Below, piece after piece: positions 51,611-60,521 of a DNA stretch of 64,000 nucleotides. The stretch is taken from positions 104,962 through 168,961 of the forward strand of contig JAJTXV010000002.1 in the NCBI GenBank assembly GCA_021463845.1. The letters run 5' to 3'. A program made the position numbers and the translations under genes. Each line of letters begins with the position of its first letter. Position 1 is the first letter of the stretch. The notes under the pieces are model-generated. The model saw only the letters and a program-made list of their open reading frames with translations. It did not search any database and had not been told where the DNA came from. The DNA is from Anaerolineales bacterium (GTDB lineage: Bacteria > Chloroflexota > Anaerolineae > Anaerolineales > UBA11579).

Positions 51611-53188
51611 TTATACCAGAAAGGGTTTGTGCTCCACCACACCGTCTCGCACGGCTTTGATGGCGGGTGAATGCTCAGCCCGCAACGCGCTGATGGGAAA
51701 TTCCTGCAGGTTCACATAGCCCATACTGGTGGGCTGCAGATAACGCTCAAAGGGAAGACTGGTTTTGAATAGCTGAAAGTACAGTACGCGGCGCGCCTCG
51801 CGCACAAAGGCGTCTGGCTGCGGCACCTGGGCAGCAGCCAGGAAGCTGTTCGCGAGCTGCTTGTACTCAGCCTGGCTGGCGGGGAAGTACAGGGTCGGGT
51901 ACTGCGTATAGCGGGCCGCCCCGGCGCACAAGGCAGGCTTGCCCATGATGGAGGCTTCCAGCCCGATCGAGGAGTTGTACAGCATGACGAAGTGGGCTTT
52001 TTCGATCAGCGCGTACGAGTCGACAAATTCGGTGGGCGGGATGAAGATCACGTTGGGCAACACCTGCAGCCCGCGGGCAGCCACCCACTCGGCCACGCTC
52101 TGGCGGCTCTGCTTCGTGGAGCCGGGGCGCATCTCGTCTGGATGGGCACGAATGACGAAGAGGGTGCGCGGGTTGGCACGGATGAGTTCTTCTACGTAGG
52201 CGAGCCAGGCGAACATATCCTCGAACAGCACATTGGCATGCACCTGGCTGGTGTCAAAGATCACGTTGGTGAAGGCCGGCACCAGTTTGTCAAACTTAGC
52301 AACTTTGGCGAGAAAGTCAGCGTCCAGCGCCTGGATATCGCGCCAGAAACGAATACCCGCCATGCTAAAGTCGCCCTTGAAGCGGCGGCTTAGGTACGCG
52401 TCGAGTTGTTGGTTCTCGGCATCGCCAAGCTGGAAATCCGCGGGAATATCCATCGGGTAGGCGGTGGCTTCGCCATCGGTGAAGAAGGCGGTCATGGGCT
52501 GTAAGCCGACCTCGTGGGTGATGACGCGCAGGCCGCGGCGTAGGGCGATCTGGCGTGCGACTGCCTCAGGGAACATGATTCCGTTGAATACCACCACGGC
52601 CTGAAGGTCTTTGCCTTCAATGAAGGCGGCAAACTCACGCGCCACGTTGCTGGCGGAGAGGATGTATTCGCGCAGCAATGTGCGCGTGGTTTCATCGTCG
52701 ACAAGATCATGGCGGCGCATGGCCCAGCGCAGCGAGGGCAGCACCAGTTGCCCGAGCGGCAGGCCGCCGTGTTCGACAGCGAGCAATTCTTCGAGGGCCA
52801 GAGGTTGTACGCGGGCGGCCAGCTCCGCATCCGGTTGATACGCAAACCAGTGAGCATCGGCGCCGGCGTACATGCGTCGTGATTGCGCCACGCAGGCTGC
52901 ACAGGGCGGCGTCTGCCCGGCGTCATCGGGGTTGGTACCCAGCACGCAGCGGCTCATGCCAGCGTTGCACACGAAGTGCAGGATGGGTACGCCCTCGAGG
53001 CGCAGCCCCCACGAAGCCAAGAGCGCAAAGGCAGCATTCTGACTGAGATGACCAAGGCGCGTAGATGCATTGAAGAAGACGACCGGCCTGTGCGCGGCGT
53101 GCTCCGCCGCGGCGACGGCGCGGGCAGTACGCGCCAAGCGCACTCGGCTGTTTAGCGTGTGGAGCTTGTTGACTATTCGCTTGAGCAC
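51611..53188 (-). CDS. capsule-biosynthesis-like GT-B glycosyltransferase
   Basis: A protein of about 525 residues with the KpsS/KpsC-like layout: an N-terminal domain with FFNASTRLGHLSQN and GADAHWFAYQPD, and a C-terminal one with RTLFVIRAHPDEMRPGS and MLYNSSIGLEASIMGKPALC. The HPDE and SSIGLEA blocks bind the donor in Kdo or CDP-linked transferases. Cysteines CxxC near 105 (PPCAAC) may bind zinc. The start is uncertain: GTG at 53188, or TTG at 53215; neither has a good ribosome binding site. Confidence 0.85.
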   Translation of the reverse strand: MLKRIVNKLHTLNSRVRLARTARAVAAAEHAAHRPVVFFNASTRLGHLSQNAAFALLASWGLRLEGVPILHFVCNAGMSRCVLGTNPDDAGQTPPCAACVAQSRRMYAGADAHWFAYQPDAELAARVQPLALEELLAVEHGGLPLGQLVLPSLRWAMRRHDLVDDETTRTLLREYILSASNVAREFAAFIEGKDLQAVVVFNGIMFPEAVARQIALRRGLRVITHEVGLQPMTAFFTDGEATAYPMDIPADFQLGDAENQQLDAYLSRRFKGDFSMAGIRFWRDIQALDADFLAKVAKFDKLVPAFTNVIFDTSQVHANVLFEDMFAWLAYVEELIRANPRTLFVIRAHPDEMRPGSTKQSRQSVAEWVAARGLQVLPNVIFIPPTEFVDSYALIEKAHFVMLYNSSIGLEASIMGKPALCAGAARYTQYPTLYFPASQAEYKQLANSFLAAAQVPQPDAFVREARRVLYFQLFKTSLPFERYLQPTSMGYVNLQEFPISALRAEHSPAIKAVRDGVVEHKPFLV

Positions 53189-53220
53189 AATGAACCCAGC
53201 CGCCCGCGGCGGCAAAAAGA

Positions 53221-54093
53221 CTACTTGGCGCGGCGCAGCTTCTCCATGGAAGGACGCTCGCTGTCATAGACGCGCTTGACGCCGTCACCCAGCGCCTGCT
53301 CGGTGACACGGATGTACTTCACCAGCTTCTGCATGCCGCCCGGCTCCACCGAGGCAGCCTGGTCGCTGCCCCACATGGCGCGGTCAAGCGTGAAGTGGCG
53401 CTCGATAAAGCAGGAGCCCATGGCAACCGCGACGGCGGAGAGCACCAGGCCGACTTCATGGCCCGAGTAACCCACTGGGCAGGGGAACTTCTCGCGCAGG
53501 GTTTGGATCATGCGCAGATTGAGCTCTTCCGGCTCGCAGGGGTAAGTGCTGGTGGTGTGAGTCAGCATGGTGTTGCCCATGTCTACATGCTTGATGGCTT
53601 CGTCGATCTGCTCCATGGTGGACATGCCGGTGGAAAGCACCACCGGGCGGCCAGTCTTGCGCACATGGTCCAGCAAGGCATGGTCAGTCAGCGAAGCCGA
53701 GGGAATCTTGTAGCAAGGGGTGTCAAACTTCTCCATGAAGTCCACGGCGGGCTCATCCCATACAGAGACGAACCAATCCAGCCCCTTGGTTTTGCAGTGG
53801 GCGTCAATCTCGGCGTATTCTTTCTGGCCGAACTCGACCTTGTTGCGGTAGTCCATGTAGCTGATGTAGCCCCACGGAGTTTCGCGCATCTTATCGCGCT
53901 GGTCAGGCGGAACGGCAAGCTCCGGCGTGCGCTTTTGGAACTTAATGGCGTCTGCCCCGGCCCAGGCAGCCAGATCGATCAGCTGCTTGGCAATCTCCAG
54001 GCTTCCATTGTGGTTGATGCCAATCTCCCCTACGATGTAGACCGGGTGGCCATCCCCCACCATGCGGTTGCCTAGCTTTAATTCTCGAGTCAT
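53221..54093 (-). CDS. NeuB-family nonulosonate synthase without SAF domain
   Basis: A 290-residue barrel that should condense an N-acyl sugar with phosphoenolpyruvate. VGEIGINHNGSLEIAKQLID, AIKFQKR, KIPSASLTDHALL and GYSGHEVGLVLS are the family blocks; ERHFTLDRAMWGSDQAAS is the metal/PEP site. The C-terminal antifreeze-like (SAF) domain of about 60 residues, which closes the site in normal NeuB dimers, is missing. A full NeuB with SAF lies at the right edge. It may act on a different substrate. Confidence 0.9.
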   Translation of the reverse strand: MTRELKLGNRMVGDGHPVYIVGEIGINHNGSLEIAKQLIDLAAWAGADAIKFQKRTPELAVPPDQRDKMRETPWGYISYMDYRNKVEFGQKEYAEIDAHCKTKGLDWFVSVWDEPAVDFMEKFDTPCYKIPSASLTDHALLDHVRKTGRPVVLSTGMSTMEQIDEAIKHVDMGNTMLTHTTSTYPCEPEELNLRMIQTLREKFPCPVGYSGHEVGLVLSAVAVAMGSCFIERHFTLDRAMWGSDQAASVEPGGMQKLVKYIRVTEQALGDGVKRVYDSERPSMEKLRRAK

Positions 54094-55331
54094 TCGTTCA
54101 TCCTTTGGGCGTTTATCGCCATGATTAAATCACAAAGCTCGCGCACTGCGCCATGCCCACCGCGTTGAGTGAGACGCTGGTCGGCCTGGCGCAGCACGGC
54201 CGGGTGCGAATCAGCCACGGCCACGGCACAGCCAGCGATGGGGAAGCACGGCAGATCATTGGTGTCATTACCGAGGAACACTGTGTGCTCGGCAGGAATA
54301 TTGAGTTCAGCGAGCAACTGGCGCAGCGCTTCACCTTTTTCGTTGATGCCCTGGCGATAGCCGATCTTTAGCTTTTCGCAGCGGCGAGCTACTACCGGGT
54401 TCTCTTCGCGCGAGAGCACGAACACCTGCACGCCACTTTCTTTTAGTTTGCCGATGCCCAGGCTGTCGCTGCGGTTGGCCGCGATCGATTCCTTGCCGTT
54501 CTCATCAACCCAGACGCGGTTGTCGCTCAGCACGCCGTCAAAATCCAGCACGAGCAGCTTGACCTGCCGGGGGTAGGGGCGCGTTTGCGCGCCGGGCCAC
54601 ACGGCATCCAGCTCGCCCGAGGTGGCCAGCCACTCGCCACGCTGCCAGTCATTCATGGTGTCAATATCCACGCTGTAGCGCGGGTCAACCATGACTGGCA
54701 AGATGACATCGCCGCTCATGGAGTGCTTTTTGAGGATGACCGAGCTGCGAATGGCATCAATGTGCCCGGTCTGCCAGTAGGTGGCGGGGAGTTTTTGACG
54801 CGGAGCGTTATAAGGTTCAGTGACGCCTTTGGCCTTGAGTAAGGGTTGCATCACGCCGTCCGGGCCGATGCGCCACATCTTGTGGGGATTTTGGCCGCTG
54901 GGCACCACGCCACGGGCGGAGTCGGCTTTGGGATTCTTGAGCAGCAACTGCACAGCCTCATCCACAAGACCACGCGGGCGCAGGGGGGATGTGGGGCGCA
55001 ACTGGACCACAATGTCAGGCTTATAGCTTTCGTTCCTGGCAAGCCACTGCAGGGCGTGCTCAAAGACAGGCAGGTCAAGGGTATTGTCTTGCGCAAACTC
55101 GGCGGGGCGGATGAACGGCGCCTCGGCGCCGAGATTGCGGGCGACCGCGGCCATGTCTTCATCGTCGGTCGAGATGATCGTGCGCGTCACGGTATCGGCC
55201 TGCAAGGCGGCGGCGATGCTGAACGCCAGCAGCGGATGGCCCGCGAACAAGCGCACATTCTTGCGCGGGATGCTCTTGGAGCCGCCGCGAGCGGGAATGA
55301 TGGCAAGGACCTGGGGCTTCTTAGACGCCAT
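54090..55331 (-). CDS. CMP-acylneuraminate synthetase fused to KdsC-type phosphatase
   Basis: A 413-residue fusion. The N-terminal half (1-235) is a CMP-sugar synthetase (IIPARGGSKSIPRKNVRLFAG, VQLRPTSPLRPRGLVDEA). The C-terminal half (about 255-413) is a HAD phosphatase with DFDGVLSDNRVW (D263 and D265 nucleophile pair) and FLGNDTNDLPCF. The HAD part would remove phosphate from the 9-phosphate made by a NeuB, and the other half charge the acid with CMP. The ATG at 55331 is chosen over a GTG three codons earlier. Overlaps the NeuB gene by 4 bases. Confidence 0.93.
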   Translation of the reverse strand: MASKKPQVLAIIPARGGSKSIPRKNVRLFAGHPLLAFSIAAALQADTVTRTIISTDDEDMAAVARNLGAEAPFIRPAEFAQDNTLDLPVFEHALQWLARNESYKPDIVVQLRPTSPLRPRGLVDEAVQLLLKNPKADSARGVVPSGQNPHKMWRIGPDGVMQPLLKAKGVTEPYNAPRQKLPATYWQTGHIDAIRSSVILKKHSMSGDVILPVMVDPRYSVDIDTMNDWQRGEWLATSGELDAVWPGAQTRPYPRQVKLLVLDFDGVLSDNRVWVDENGKESIAANRSDSLGIGKLKESGVQVFVLSREENPVVARRCEKLKIGYRQGINEKGEALRQLLAELNIPAEHTVFLGNDTNDLPCFPIAGCAVAVADSHPAVLRQADQRLTQRGGHGAVRELCDLIMAINAQRMNE

Positions 55332-55333
55332 GG

Positions 55334-56149
55334 TTACCACGCGGTCCAGCCGCCATCCACAACCAGGTTGGCGCCGGTCATATAGCTCGATGCATCGGAG
55401 GCGAGGAACAGCAGTGCACCGTTCATTTCATCTTGCTCGGCCATGCGCCCCATGGCGGCACGCGCCGAGTAGGCTTTGACGAACTCTTCATCTTGCGTAT
55501 TGCGCACACCACCGGGGGTAAGCGCATTGACGCGGATATTCTGCGTGCCGTAATAGGTGGCCAGGTACTTGGTGAGGCCGAGGATGCCCGCCTTGGTGAC
55601 GGTGTAATCCACCGGCTTGAATGAAGGCGGCTTGCCCTCGCGCTGGTAAATGCGCTGGTCCGGCCCTCCGAGGCCATAGGTTGAGCAAATATTGATGATG
55701 GCGCCGCGGCCCTGCGAGAGCATGTGCGGCACGACTGCCTGGCTGAACAGGAAGGCTCCGGTCAGATTCACGGACAGCGAATTGTTCCAATTCTCCAGGC
55801 TGTATTCTTCAAAAGAAGAGTTGTGCTTGCCAGCCTCGCCGGCGTCAAACTTGGGGTCAAGCGCGGCGCTGTTGACCAGAATGTCGAGGCGACAAAATTT
55901 ATCTAGAGTCGTTTGGACGGCGGCCTGCACGGCGGCCTTGTCGCTCACATTGCATTGCACGGCCAGCGCCCGTTCGCCCAACTCAGCCTGCAACGCAGCG
56001 AGTGCAGCCGGATTGAGATCCACCAGCGCCACTGAGGCGCCGGCCTGCACTAGCGTGCGGCAGAACTGCTTGCCCAGCAAACCAGCCGCCCCGGTAACCA
56101 GGGCGACGCGGCCAGTGAGATCGAATGCAGATTGGATGGTGGTGGGCAT
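55334..56149 (-). CDS. SDR family oxidoreductase
   Basis: A 271-residue short-chain dehydrogenase: TGAAGLLGKQFCRTL binds the cofactor, NSAALDPKFD follows, and Ser, Tyr and Lys are in NICSTYGL and DYTVTKAGIL. Between Ser and Tyr there is an insertion of about 17 residues (QRIYQREGKPPSFKP) compared with the usual 12-residue spacing. The family member in legionaminic or related loci (PtmA-like) has the same insertion. Two bases precede the stop of the next gene. Confidence 0.92.
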   Translation of the reverse strand: MPTTIQSAFDLTGRVALVTGAAGLLGKQFCRTLVQAGASVALVDLNPAALAALQAELGERALAVQCNVSDKAAVQAAVQTTLDKFCRLDILVNSAALDPKFDAGEAGKHNSSFEEYSLENWNNSLSVNLTGAFLFSQAVVPHMLSQGRGAIINICSTYGLGGPDQRIYQREGKPPSFKPVDYTVTKAGILGLTKYLATYYGTQNIRVNALTPGGVRNTQDEEFVKAYSARAAMGRMAEQDEMNGALLFLASDASSYMTGANLVVDGGWTAW

Positions 56150-56182
56150 AGGCCTCTAACCAAGTACCCCAGTAAACAAAGC

Positions 56183-56200
56183 GGCCTGTTTTTGCAGGCC
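56183..56200 (-). terminator. possible weak terminator or attenuator
   Basis: GGCCTG/CAGGCC stem (56183-56188 with 56195-56200) with a TTTTTG loop lies in the only gap (65 bases) of the polysaccharide run. On the minus strand GCTTTGTTT follows, a poor U-tract. It may split the run in two or only modulate it. Confidence 0.35.
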
Positions 56201-56214
56201 CACGATGGATTTTA

Positions 56215-57207
56215 TCATGGCCGCCCCAGCTCCACCCGGGCGCCCTGTTCGTGGGCGCGGTGGGCCGCCAGGGCAATCTCCAAAGCGCGAGTGCCATCCT
56301 GCAAGGTGCAGAGCGGCTGCGCAATGCCGTGCGCGACCTCTAAAAAGTGGCGCGTCTGTTCAATAAACAGGTGATTGCGTTCGAAACCCGTATCAGGTGC
56401 AAATTCACGCTGCTCACCACTGGCGGATGTGTGCACCAGAGTGCCGCTGGCAGCGTTCCATTCCAGGCGGCCTTGGCTACAGACTATCTGCACAGTGTGG
56501 CTGGGTGGCTGCTGGACATAATCCAAGTACACGCTGCCCACAGCGCCGCTGGCAAACTGCAAGCCCACTTCGGCCTGGTCTTCTACAGCGATCTCCAGCT
56601 CGCCGCTGTGGGTCAATGTGGCCCATACGGAATCCACTTCACCAAGCAGCCAGCGCAAGTAATCGAAGGGGTGGCACAAGGTGAGCACCACCCCACCACC
56701 CAAATCGGCGCGGGCGCTGTAGCCCTTACGATAGTCCTCGTACGGGTGCCAGTTGGGCAGGTACTCGCCCCAATGAGCGCGTGCCGAAAGGGGGCGGCCC
56801 AGCTGGCCAGACTGAAGAATCTCGGCTGCCTTTTGCAACGTGGGGTGAAAGCGCCACTGGAAGCCGACCAGGATACGGCTGCCGCCGGATGCGGCGGCCT
56901 GGCGCAGCTCGTCCACGCGGGCCAGGCTGTGGCTGATGGGCTTTTCCATCAGCAGGCTGCAGCCCTGGGCGGCGGCAGGGATGGCCACATCCATATGCAG
57001 GGCGGTGGGATTGGAGATCACCACTGCGTCCGGCTTGTGGGCCAACGCAGCCTCAATGCTGTGCTCGACGGGGTATTCGGCCAACTCGCTAACATCCAGC
57101 GTGCTTTTGTTGCTGCGCAGGAACACAAAATCCTTCACGCTGAGGGCGCGCAAATTATTGAAGTGGCGTTTACCGATCGAGCCGTAGCCAGCGATGAGAA
57201 TTTTCAT
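56215..57207 (-). CDS. Gfo/Idh/MocA family oxidoreductase
   Basis: A 330-residue NAD(P)-dependent sugar dehydrogenase. ILIAGYGSIGKRHFNN is the Rossmann loop, MEKPISHSL contains the catalytic EKP, and the C-terminal domain has GGVVLTLCHPFDYLRW with the active His. In nonulosonate loci such proteins act on the amino-sugar precursor. ATG at 57207 is in an ATGA overlap with the sulfotransferase gene. Confidence 0.93.
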   Translation of the reverse strand: MKILIAGYGSIGKRHFNNLRALSVKDFVFLRSNKSTLDVSELAEYPVEHSIEAALAHKPDAVVISNPTALHMDVAIPAAAQGCSLLMEKPISHSLARVDELRQAAASGGSRILVGFQWRFHPTLQKAAEILQSGQLGRPLSARAHWGEYLPNWHPYEDYRKGYSARADLGGGVVLTLCHPFDYLRWLLGEVDSVWATLTHSGELEIAVEDQAEVGLQFASGAVGSVYLDYVQQPPSHTVQIVCSQGRLEWNAASGTLVHTSASGEQREFAPDTGFERNHLFIEQTRHFLEVAHGIAQPLCTLQDGTRALEIALAAHRAHEQGARVELGRP

Positions 57208-58115
57208 TCCCAATCGACTCCCACTTCATAGCCCCACTTGAGCAAAGCCTTATCCGCGTTCTCTTTGAAGATGTTCTTGTCGCTAGGCGTAAAGAATTGA
57301 CGCCAGACGGCTTGTGGACTCTTATCGAGCACAAGCTCTTCGTCCTGAGCGATCTCGGCAGCCACTTTCGCCTCAAGACCATCAGCCTCCAACCGGAGAA
57401 AGGCCCAGACCTTAGCCAGCATGTCAAAGGGGCGCGCCAGCAAGTCCTCATAGCGCAGCGAAAAATAACTCTCCCCATAAAGCTGGTGACCCAGACGATC
57501 TGTTTCGCTGACGCCGGTGGTCCACTGGCGAGTTGCCTCAGAAAGCCAGCCGGGGGCGAAGATGGCCACGTTGTCTGCAGGGCGAGTGCGCTCGCGGCGG
57601 GTACTGGCGGCTGCACCGCCAGTGAGTTCTTGCAAGCGCTGCTTGACGAGGACGTCACGCCCATCCCGCACAATATGGATCAGACTGGCATCCGGATAGA
57701 GGTGGTGCATCTCTTGTACGGCGCGGCCGCCAAGCTCATTCTGGCTTTGGTCACCCGCCACAGTTTTGCCCAGCGGATGCGCCTGGCGCTCCAACAGAAA
57801 ATCAGCCATGACGCGCAAAGCGGCCGCCGAAGGCGCGGCAGCCGGCTCCTCAGGCTGGGCGAACAACTCGGTAAGCACAGGAATACGGGTGAAGAAATGC
57901 GCTCCGGTGCCGCAATACAGATCAGGATGTACGTTGAGCACCCGCGCCAACACGCCGCCCCCGGAGTGTGGTTGCCCGATCACAAAGAATTTCTGCAGAG
58001 GAAAGAATTCTTTGACCTCGGCCAGCTCCGCAGCTGACAGAGGCGGCAATGCATGACTGGCGGCGCTTTCGTCGCCGGTGATGGCGCGCAAGGCTTTGCG
58101 CAAGGGCGAACTCAT
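57204..58115 (-). CDS. sulfotransferase family protein
   Basis: A 303-residue PAPS-dependent sulfotransferase-like enzyme. The 5'-phosphosulfate loop is FFVIGQPHSGGGVLARVLNVHP (in parts), and the 3'-phosphate site is LIHIVRDGRDVLVKQ. The end, LLKWGYEV, is usual. It may sulfate the glycan. The ATG at 58115 overlaps the stop of the gene before (ATGA); a longer frame is not GT- or ST-like. Confidence 0.85.
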   Translation of the reverse strand: MSSPLRKALRAITGDESAASHALPPLSAAELAEVKEFFPLQKFFVIGQPHSGGGVLARVLNVHPDLYCGTGAHFFTRIPVLTELFAQPEEPAAAPSAAALRVMADFLLERQAHPLGKTVAGDQSQNELGGRAVQEMHHLYPDASLIHIVRDGRDVLVKQRLQELTGGAAASTRRERTRPADNVAIFAPGWLSEATRQWTTGVSETDRLGHQLYGESYFSLRYEDLLARPFDMLAKVWAFLRLEADGLEAKVAAEIAQDEELVLDKSPQAVWRQFFTPSDKNIFKENADKALLKWGYEVGVDWE

Positions 58116-59557
58116 GCGCTGGCTCCTGCACGCTGGCCAAGACGAGAAAGCAAGTAGGCGCCTGTGCGCTGGCCGGCGCTGGCATCGGTAAATGTGCACT
58201 CGCGGGCAATGAAAGCGGCGCGCTCGGCTTCGTCGGCGCCGGGAGTATTGAGATAGAAGTTGAGCGCATCGCGCAGTTGATGGATGTCATAAGCTACGCG
58301 GCCAGCCGACGAATTACGGAAGCGCGAATGGGTGGGCCAGTCACCGATGCGCGAAAGTGGCAGGGTGAACTTGCCCGGCCAGCCCACGGGCGAATCAATG
58401 CAGGCGCTCACCACGGGGGTCTTGTGGGCCGAGGCCTCGACCACCATGGTGGAGTAGACGGTAACGAACACATCCGAATGGGCCATCATGGACGATTTCT
58501 CGTGCATATCTTCCCCTGAATAATGGCCCAGCGAGCCGCCCAGCGCAACCGGCTCCACCACGTGAACATGCGGATACTTCTGAGCCAGCTGGAAGATGGC
58601 TTCACGCTCCTGAGCGAAGCGCGGCACATCCATGAAGTGATTGGGGTGCAAACGCACGAGTAGCTGGCTGGGTTCAGCCAACTGGTCACCCGAGACCAGC
58701 TCAGCCAACGCTTCGATATCCTGAATATTGGGCGAGAAGGTGATGAAGCTGCTGGCAAAGGAGATCAGCTTGCGCTGCGGGTCCAGCCCGTGCGCTTTGA
58801 AATACTCCGCCCGCGGCAGCACCCACTCCTGCTTGAAGTAGCCGTCGTAGGACGGGATGCCGCCGATGTGGACGCGGGCAGGGTCCCAGTCAGAGCCATT
58901 GACCAGTTCCTGTTTTTGAATTTCAGACCAGCAGGTGATGTAGTCAACCGGCGCACCGGGCAGGCTATAGCTGCTGGAGTTATCCCAACCCACGATGACC
59001 GCCGCGGTGGGGATGTTGTGAGCAGCGGCTTCACGCAGCAGGTAACGGTCGTAGCGCCAGCCCGGCGTGCTGGCGACCACCAGGCTGGGCCGGTACTTGG
59101 CGAACAGGTCGGCATAGATATCCGGGGTGAAGCGCTGTTGCAAGCCGTGCAGCCAGCGGCGAGCGGCGCGGCTGCGGCGCAGGATGGCGACAAAGAATTC
59201 CATGAAAGGGAACAGCAACTTGCGGCGGGCGTGGGCCTCAGCTTTTACCTGGTTGATATAGCTATCCACCGCTTCAAGATTGATATGGTTGGAGGCGCCA
59301 GCGCGGCGCAAGAAATCCAGCCACCACTGCGCGCCGTAGGAGTGCGAGTGGAAGTATTGCTTGGCCTGCTTGAGGCGCAGACCTTCGATGATCAGACCCG
59401 GTTGGGCAAAGCGTTCACGGATGCGCTCAACGATCTCGTCATCTGTGAGTACAACGACTTCGGCGCCGTCGTCAAGCAGGGTGCGCAAAACATCACTCTG
59501 CAGGAAATAAACGATGGCTAGGCCGTGATCGGCGCTGATAAAGATACGCGGCTTCAT
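58112..59557 (-). CDS. CDP-glycerol/capsule-type GT-B transferase
   Basis: A 481-residue protein with a GT-B layout. The C-terminal domain contains LLVRLHPNHFMDVPRF, the block VEPVALGG and SDVFVTVYSTMVVEASAHKTP, as in CDP-glycerol glycerophosphotransferases and related capsule enzymes. The N-terminal part has VVASTPGWRYDRYLLREA and VIVGWDNSSSY. Donor unknown; a CMP- or CDP-linked sugar is likely given the locus. Confidence 0.85.
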   Translation of the reverse strand: MKPRIFISADHGLAIVYFLQSDVLRTLLDDGAEVVVLTDDEIVERIRERFAQPGLIIEGLRLKQAKQYFHSHSYGAQWWLDFLRRAGASNHINLEAVDSYINQVKAEAHARRKLLFPFMEFFVAILRRSRAARRWLHGLQQRFTPDIYADLFAKYRPSLVVASTPGWRYDRYLLREAAAHNIPTAAVIVGWDNSSSYSLPGAPVDYITCWSEIQKQELVNGSDWDPARVHIGGIPSYDGYFKQEWVLPRAEYFKAHGLDPQRKLISFASSFITFSPNIQDIEALAELVSGDQLAEPSQLLVRLHPNHFMDVPRFAQEREAIFQLAQKYPHVHVVEPVALGGSLGHYSGEDMHEKSSMMAHSDVFVTVYSTMVVEASAHKTPVVSACIDSPVGWPGKFTLPLSRIGDWPTHSRFRNSSAGRVAYDIHQLRDALNFYLNTPGADEAERAAFIARECTFTDASAGQRTGAYLLSRLGQRAGASA

Positions 59558-60519
59558 TTTTGTGTGCGGTGTAGGCGGTCAAAGCTCCAACCATTGAGCC
59601 ATTGCAACAGCTTACGCAGCGGCGGCCAGGCCCAGAAGCTGGCCACACGCGCCGGGCGGGTTGGCGCGGCCAGCGTCCCATCCAATAGGTCACCGACGGC
59701 GGGGAGCTGGTTGCCCATATGCTGCACATGCCATTCAGCGGTGGAGAGACGCAGGTAGCCGAGCGCGTTGATGGCTTCGTCGAGCAGGCGCACGCGGCCC
59801 ATAGGCTTCTCGGCCGGGATGGGCAGCACTTGTTGGAGGATACGCTTGCGGGCCGTGAACTGGAAGTGGGCCGCGCCTACCCAGTACTGGCGTTTCTTGA
59901 AACTCAGACGCACAGCCTTGTTATCTTTGAAGAAGGCACGACCGTGCTCTTCGCTATTGCCCAGGCTGCGGGCATGCTTCCAAAAATCGTCCCAGTTAAA
60001 AAGCTGGCCGGTTTCGAGTTTGGCGCCGCGCTGCCCCTTGGCCCACTTCACCGTAGCGGTGGAATATTTCTGCGGCGTGAGCATGGGCATTGCGGTCACC
60101 ATGCCGGCCTGGGGCATGGTGCGCAGGGCATCCAGGCTGCTGGGCAACCAGCCTTTATAGAAGTACACATCAGCATCCGCGTAAGCAATGAACTCGCCCG
60201 GCGCGGCGGCAAAGCAAATATTCCAGGCGGCAGGTTTGCCCAGGTTGCGCTCAGACAGGGTCAGATATTGAATGCGGCCGGCGCCTTGCTCCGCCAGCAA
60301 GTATTCGCGCACCTCGGCGCACGAGCCGTTGTCGAACACCATCAGATCGTAAGCGCCTTCAGTATTGGCATGGATGCTACCCAAACACAGCTTGAGCAGC
60401 TCAAGGCTGTGGGTGTAGTAGCCGCTGAGGAAGGGGATATAGCTGATGACGACCACCGTCACCGGCGCGGGCGGAGCAATGCTCTCGACTGACTTAATCG
60501 GATTCTGGCCGACGCGCAT
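59554..60519 (-). CDS. glycosyltransferase family 2
   Basis: A 321-residue GT-A enzyme: VVVISYIPFLSGYYTHSLELL, VFDNGSCAEVRE, GEFIAYADADVYFYKG with the DAD metal site. Residues about 200-260 vary. Coupled by 4-base overlap with the GT-B gene that follows. Confidence 0.9.
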   Translation of the reverse strand: MRVGQNPIKSVESIAPPAPVTVVVISYIPFLSGYYTHSLELLKLCLGSIHANTEGAYDLMVFDNGSCAEVREYLLAEQGAGRIQYLTLSERNLGKPAAWNICFAAAPGEFIAYADADVYFYKGWLPSSLDALRTMPQAGMVTAMPMLTPQKYSTATVKWAKGQRGAKLETGQLFNWDDFWKHARSLGNSEEHGRAFFKDNKAVRLSFKKRQYWVGAAHFQFTARKRILQQVLPIPAEKPMGRVRLLDEAINALGYLRLSTAEWHVQHMGNQLPAVGDLLDGTLAAPTRPARVASFWAWPPLRKLLQWLNGWSFDRLHRTQK

Positions 60520-60521
60520 GC

